NCBI GenBank assembly: GCA_902797925.1
Contig: CADBUT010000266.1
Coordinates: 1 to 9,513, forward strand
DNA length: 9,513 bases
Direction: 5' to 3'
From: an uncultured Spirochaetaceae bacterium
Lineage (GTDB): Bacteria; Spirochaetota; Spirochaetia; Treponematales; Treponemataceae
The position numbers and the translations under genes were made by a program. Below the pieces are notes generated by a model, which searched no databases, had not been told where the DNA came from, and saw only the letters and a list, made by a program, of their open reading frames with translations. Below are positions 7,164 through 9,513 of this stretch, piece by piece (positions within the stretch are counted from its first letter, which is position 1; every line of letters begins with the position of its first letter).

Positions 7164-7490
7164 ATGGAACAAATAGTAATTCAAGAGAAGAAGGGCGCCA
7201 ACTACGTTTTGCTTGAGGTTTCAGGCGTTCTTAATTCTTATACATATCTTGATTTTCAGACTAAGGTTTTTTCTATTGTAAAAGAAACAAATCTTGTAAT
7301 TGATATGGCTGAAATTACTAATCTGTCGTCATCTGGGCTTGGCGTTCTGCTGGCTGCTTATGATGATGCAGAAGAAGCCGGAAATAAAATATACATAATG
7401 CATCCGTCTGTTATTGCTCAAAAAGCAATTGAATCTACGGGTTTTTCTGATTATTTTCCGATTATTTTCTCTTTAACGGAAGTGCTGTGA
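7164..7490 (+). CDS. STAS-domain anti-sigma-factor antagonist (RsbV/SpoIIAA family)
   Basis: A 108-residue single STAS domain, the normal size for RsbV/SpoIIAA proteins. The hallmark is NLSSSGLGVLL (53-63), which corresponds to the DSSGLG loop of SpoIIAA. By that alignment the phospho-acceptor is Ser56, and the preceding Asp is replaced by Ser55, a variant I recall as common in RsbV-like proteins. VIDMAEIT (45-52) is the usual strand before the loop. In partner switching, the unphosphorylated form binds a kinase-type anti-sigma factor and frees its partner; a kinase inactivates it and a SpoIIE-type phosphatase reactivates it. Two such phosphatases are encoded just upstream, which makes this their likely substrate. 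No kinase or sigma factor is seen in the window. The gene follows a terminator-like hairpin, so it may be expressed separately. It is one base away from the next gene. Confidence 0.92.
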   Translation: MEQIVIQEKKGANYVLLEVSGVLNSYTYLDFQTKVFSIVKETNLVIDMAEITNLSSSGLGVLLAAYDDAEEAGNKIYIMHPSVIAQKAIESTGFSDYFPIIFSLTEVL

Positions 7491-7491
7491 T

Positions 7492-8259
7492 ATGTCAAAA
7501 AAAATCTTTATTCTCCCGCTGCTGTTCAGCTTGTTTATTTCTGTATCATGTGCAAATACAGAGAAGGAACAGCTATTGGCATCTGTGCTGGAGACATTGA
7601 ATCTTCCTAGTGAGAAGCTTATTCTTGCCAACAAAGAGCAGTTTTTGGCTGATATGGACACTGTTCTTGCAGCCGACAAGGACTATTTGCTTACGCTTGT
7701 TGACAAGCAGCATTATTTGAGCAAAGACTATGTGCCGGAGGATTTGGTTCCGCTTGTAAAGAACAATCATTATGCGATTAACCGCAACGATTTGTCTTTG
7801 AGAGTGCCTGTCGAGAAGGCTCTTTGCATAATGTCTGATGCAGCCGCAAATGACGGTATTACGATTCTTGTAAGCTCAACTTTCAGAAGCTACGATTACC
7901 AGTCAAAGCTTTATGCACGCAACGTAAAGCAGCTAGGTCAGGTTGCCGCAGACAGAGAATCTGCAAAACCGGGTGCAAGCCAGCATCAGCTTGGTACGGC
8001 GATTGACTTTGGCTCTATAACTGATGATTTTGTCGAGACAAAGCAGGGCAAGTGGCTTGCGAAAAACGCCATGAAATACGGCTTCTCGCTGTCTTTTCCT
8101 GAAGGCTATGAAGATGTAACTGGCTACAGATATGAGTGCTGGCACTACAGATACATCGGCATTGAAGCTTGCAAGATGCAGCAGAAGTGGTTCGGCAACA
8201 TTCAGCAGTATATGCTCGAATTCTTGTATGCATGGGATAAAGCGTCTAACGCGCAATAA
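7492..8259 (+). CDS. VanY-family D-alanyl-D-alanine carboxypeptidase, probable lipoprotein
   Basis: A 255-residue exported protein. Residues 1-20 form a signal peptide (MSKK, a hydrophobic core, then SVSC) with Cys20 as the probable lipidated residue; the loose lipobox fits spirochaete lipoproteins. The peptidase core is about 85-225: SSTFRSYDYQSKLY (128-141), the zinc motif SQHQLGTAID (163-172, ligands His165 and Asp172) and ECWHYRYIG (215-223, with Glu215 as catalytic acid and His218 as third ligand). These are the M15B/VanY signatures. The family removes the terminal D-Ala from peptidoglycan stem peptides, so it should act in the periplasm. Cys216 replaces the Pro usual in the EPWH motif. 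The start is one base after the STAS stop, and its GGAAG ribosome site (7478-7482) lies inside the STAS gene, so the two are probably translationally coupled. Family membership gives no evidence of vancomycin resistance. Confidence 0.9.
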   Translation: MSKKIFILPLLFSLFISVSCANTEKEQLLASVLETLNLPSEKLILANKEQFLADMDTVLAADKDYLLTLVDKQHYLSKDYVPEDLVPLVKNNHYAINRNDLSLRVPVEKALCIMSDAAANDGITILVSSTFRSYDYQSKLYARNVKQLGQVAADRESAKPGASQHQLGTAIDFGSITDDFVETKQGKWLAKNAMKYGFSLSFPEGYEDVTGYRYECWHYRYIGIEACKMQQKWFGNIQQYMLEFLYAWDKASNAQ

Positions 8260-8276
8260 TTTTAGTCAATCATAAA

Positions 8277-8304
8277 GATTGTCGGGTCAAGCCCGACAAT
8301 GACA
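8277..8304 (-). repeat. REP-like palindromic repeat, copy 1 (reverse orientation)
   Basis: Read on the - strand this is TGTCATT, a 6-bp stem GTCGGG/CCCGAC, the loop CTTGA, and a closing AATC. It matches copy 2 at 22 of 28 positions. All six differences fall in the stem and preserve pairing. It begins 18 bp after the VanY-like gene stop. The layout, a hairpin with fixed loop and flanks, resembles intergenic palindromic repeats dispersed in many bacterial genomes. Confidence 0.8.
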
Positions 8305-8331
8305 ATTATGTCATTTTCTGATTGCAAAATA

Positions 8332-8359
8332 TGTCATTCCCCGGCTTGACCGGGGAATC
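8332..8359 (+). repeat. REP-like palindromic repeat, copy 2 (forward orientation)
   Basis: TGTCATT, then the stem CCCCGG/CCGGGG around the loop CTTGA, then AATC. It is inverted relative to copy 1, with a 27-bp AT-rich spacer between them. The 7-bp flank TGTCATT occurs once more in the spacer at 8309-8315, where it can pair with the AATGACA end of copy 1 around the 4-nt loop ATTA. Confidence 0.8.
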
Positions 8360-8376
8360 TGTTATTTGAGCTAAAC

Positions 8377-8411
8377 AAAAAAGACTGGCTGTTTTGAGCC
8401 AGTCTTTTTTT
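8377..8411. terminator. Bidirectional Rho-independent terminator between convergent genes
   Basis: The arms 8377-8390 and 8397-8410 pair perfectly over 14 bp (AAAAAAGACTGGCT with AGCCAGTCTTTTTT) around the 6-nt loop GTTTTG. There is a seven-T run on the + side (8405-8411), and the A-run at 8377-8382 provides a U-tract for the - strand. It lies between the + strand VanY-like gene and the - strand aldolase gene, so it can end both transcripts. Confidence 0.93.
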
Positions 8412-8430
8412 GTGCCAAAGCATGAAAATG

Positions 8431-9471
8431 TCAGCTGCTTTTCAAGAAGTCTGACATTGCCTTTACAAAAGCATCAATATCCTGTCTGTTTATCCATCTG
8501 TGGGTCATAAGCATTATACCGTCGCCCTGCTTGTTAAGCTTAACCAGAATGTTCCGGCTCTTGAAGAAATCGCACAAAGATTCGCTTTCAAAGTTTTCGT
8601 CTTTGAACTTGCAATAAACCATGTTCGTTTCAACGCTTGTAATGTCAATTTCAAGCTCTTCAAATTGGGTTAGGCTGTTTGCAAGATAGAACGCCGTTTC
8701 GTGGTCTTGTGCAAGACGCTGACGCATTGTTTTAAGAGCCACAAGCCCCGCCGCTGCAAGCACGCCGCTCTGGTGCATTGTGCCGCCGAGAAGGTTACGC
8801 TTGGCTTTCGCCTTGCTGATAAAGCTTTTGCTGCCACAAAGCAGCGCGCCCGCCGGTGCGCACAAGCCTTTTGAGAGCGAAATCATCACAGAATCTGCGT
8901 TCTGCGCAATTTCAGCTGCTGATACATTCTGGGCGGCAGCGGCATTGAAAAGGCGCGCGCCGTCAAGATGCACAGGCACATGGTAGCGCGACGAAAGATA
9001 GCGCAGCTCGCGCATAGTCTCAAGAGGAATTGTGTTGCCGTTGAGCATAGTGTCTTCAATGCAGATTAAAGCTGTTTTCGGCTCTGTCTCGTCTTCGCCC
9101 TTGCGGATTTTGGCGGTAATTTCATCAATAGTAATTGCTTTGCCTTTCGGTTCGATTGTTCTGAACTGAACGTTGGCAAGGGCGGCCGCACCGCCAGATT
9201 CAAACTGAACAATATGCGAGCGGTCGTCGATTATGATTTCATCGCCTCGGTTGCAGTGCGTAATAAGCGCAATCTGGTTTGCAAATGTGCCTGAAGGCAC
9301 AAAGACAGCGGCTTCTTTGCCGACAAGGCTTGCACCGTAGCTTTCAAGCTCTGCTGTCGTCGGGTCTTCACCATAAGCATCATCGCCGACAACAGCCTGC
9401 TGCATGGCAGAGCGCATTTCTTCTGTCGGCCATGTCACGCTGTCGCTTCTAAAATCAATGTAATTCATCAT
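8431..9471 (-). CDS. ltaE: Low-specificity L-threonine aldolase (PLP-dependent)
   Basis: A 346-residue fold-type I PLP enzyme of the beta-eliminating lyase/threonine aldolase family, normal length. Key sites: the N-terminal FRSDSVTWPT (7-16), GDDAYGEDPTT (29-39), the phosphate-binding SGTFANQ (60-66), His86 in RSHIVQFESGG (stacks on the cofactor), HLDGAR (168-173, with Asp170 to the pyridine nitrogen) and SLSKGL (198-203) with Lys201 as the Schiff-base lysine. It cleaves L-threonine or L-allo-threonine to glycine and acetaldehyde in the cytoplasm, which may supply glycine. The stereospecificity cannot be read from the sequence. Two adjacent ATG codons (9471 and 9468) are possible starts, and neither has a clear Shine-Dalgarno. 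It is convergent with the VanY-like gene and shares a terminator with it. No functional link to the signalling genes is visible. The upstream region is cut off 42 bp from the start. Confidence 0.94.
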   Translation of the reverse strand: MMNYIDFRSDSVTWPTEEMRSAMQQAVVGDDAYGEDPTTAELESYGASLVGKEAAVFVPSGTFANQIALITHCNRGDEIIIDDRSHIVQFESGGAAALANVQFRTIEPKGKAITIDEITAKIRKGEDETEPKTALICIEDTMLNGNTIPLETMRELRYLSSRYHVPVHLDGARLFNAAAAQNVSAAEIAQNADSVMISLSKGLCAPAGALLCGSKSFISKAKAKRNLLGGTMHQSGVLAAAGLVALKTMRQRLAQDHETAFYLANSLTQFEELEIDITSVETNMVYCKFKDENFESESLCDFFKSRNILVKLNKQGDGIMLMTHRWINRQDIDAFVKAMSDFLKSS

Positions 9472-9500
9472 AAGCTTATTTTACTACGATATTTACAAGC

Positions 9501-9513
9501 TTGTTCGGAACAA
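9501..9513. repeat. Palindrome truncated at the window edge
   Basis: TTGTTC-G-GAACAA is a perfect 6-bp inverted repeat with a 1-nt centre, preceded by AAGC (9497-9500). It could extend beyond the window into a longer hairpin or operator. It lies 30 bp upstream of the aldolase start. Its function is unknown. Confidence 0.3.

Noticed and set aside
7933..8256. Antisense open frames over the VanY-like gene
   Set aside because: They are shadows of a well-supported sense gene with conserved zinc ligands, and have no ribosome site.
7492..8259. Vancomycin-resistance gene call for the VanY-like protein
   Set aside because: No vanH, vanA, vanX or VanRS-like gene is present. The motifs support only the peptidase family, which is widespread in cell-wall turnover.
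8780..8986. A + strand open frame inside the aldolase gene
   Set aside because: It is antisense to the conserved PLP-binding region of the aldolase and has no independent support.

Overview
The window looks like a chromosomal segment of a spirochaete, most likely a host-associated Treponema. I infer this from a grpE-dnaK-dnaJ heat-shock cluster followed by RsbU/SpoIIE-like phosphatases and a STAS protein, from a lipoprotein signal with a loose spirochaete-style lipobox, and from moderate base composition with even codon use. I recall, unchecked, a related order in T. pallidum: grpE-dnaK with RsbU-like and STAS genes shortly downstream. The species is not resolvable from the sequence alone. 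I see no phage, insertion sequence, CRISPR, tRNA or rRNA.

Layout, left to right. (1) 1-3440 is the chaperone block on the + strand: the end of grpE, complete dnaK, a 14-bp stem-loop, dnaJ with a GTG start, and a strong Rho-independent terminator. (2) 3438-7121 is a signalling operon. A good sigma-70-type promoter lies directly behind the dnaJ terminator, and a lone perfect CIRCE half-site sits at the expected transcription start. Two membrane-anchored PP2C/SpoIIE-type phosphatases with different sensor halves follow, 5 bp apart, and then a terminator-like hairpin. (3) 7141-8259 holds a STAS-domain anti-sigma-factor antagonist (RsbV/SpoIIAA type) and, after a 1-bp gap, a lipoprotein of the VanY D-alanyl-D-alanine carboxypeptidase family. 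(4) 8260-8430 is intergenic. It carries two oppositely oriented copies of a 28-bp palindromic repeat whose stems differ by compensatory changes, and a bidirectional terminator. (5) 8431-9471 on the - strand is a low-specificity threonine aldolase.

How the genes may work together: GrpE, DnaK and DnaJ form the Hsp70 cycle. In partner switching, SpoIIE-type phosphatases dephosphorylate a serine on a STAS antagonist, which then captures an anti-sigma kinase or another switch partner. Here two membrane phosphatases with different input domains could converge on the one STAS protein, and the STAS gene is tightly linked to a cell-wall peptidase. No RsbW-like kinase or alternative sigma factor is encoded in the window, so the output is unknown.

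Most individual genes are well-known families. The least explained points are the module's missing kinase, the hairpin that splits it, the half-CIRCE at its promoter, and the covarying palindromic repeats.
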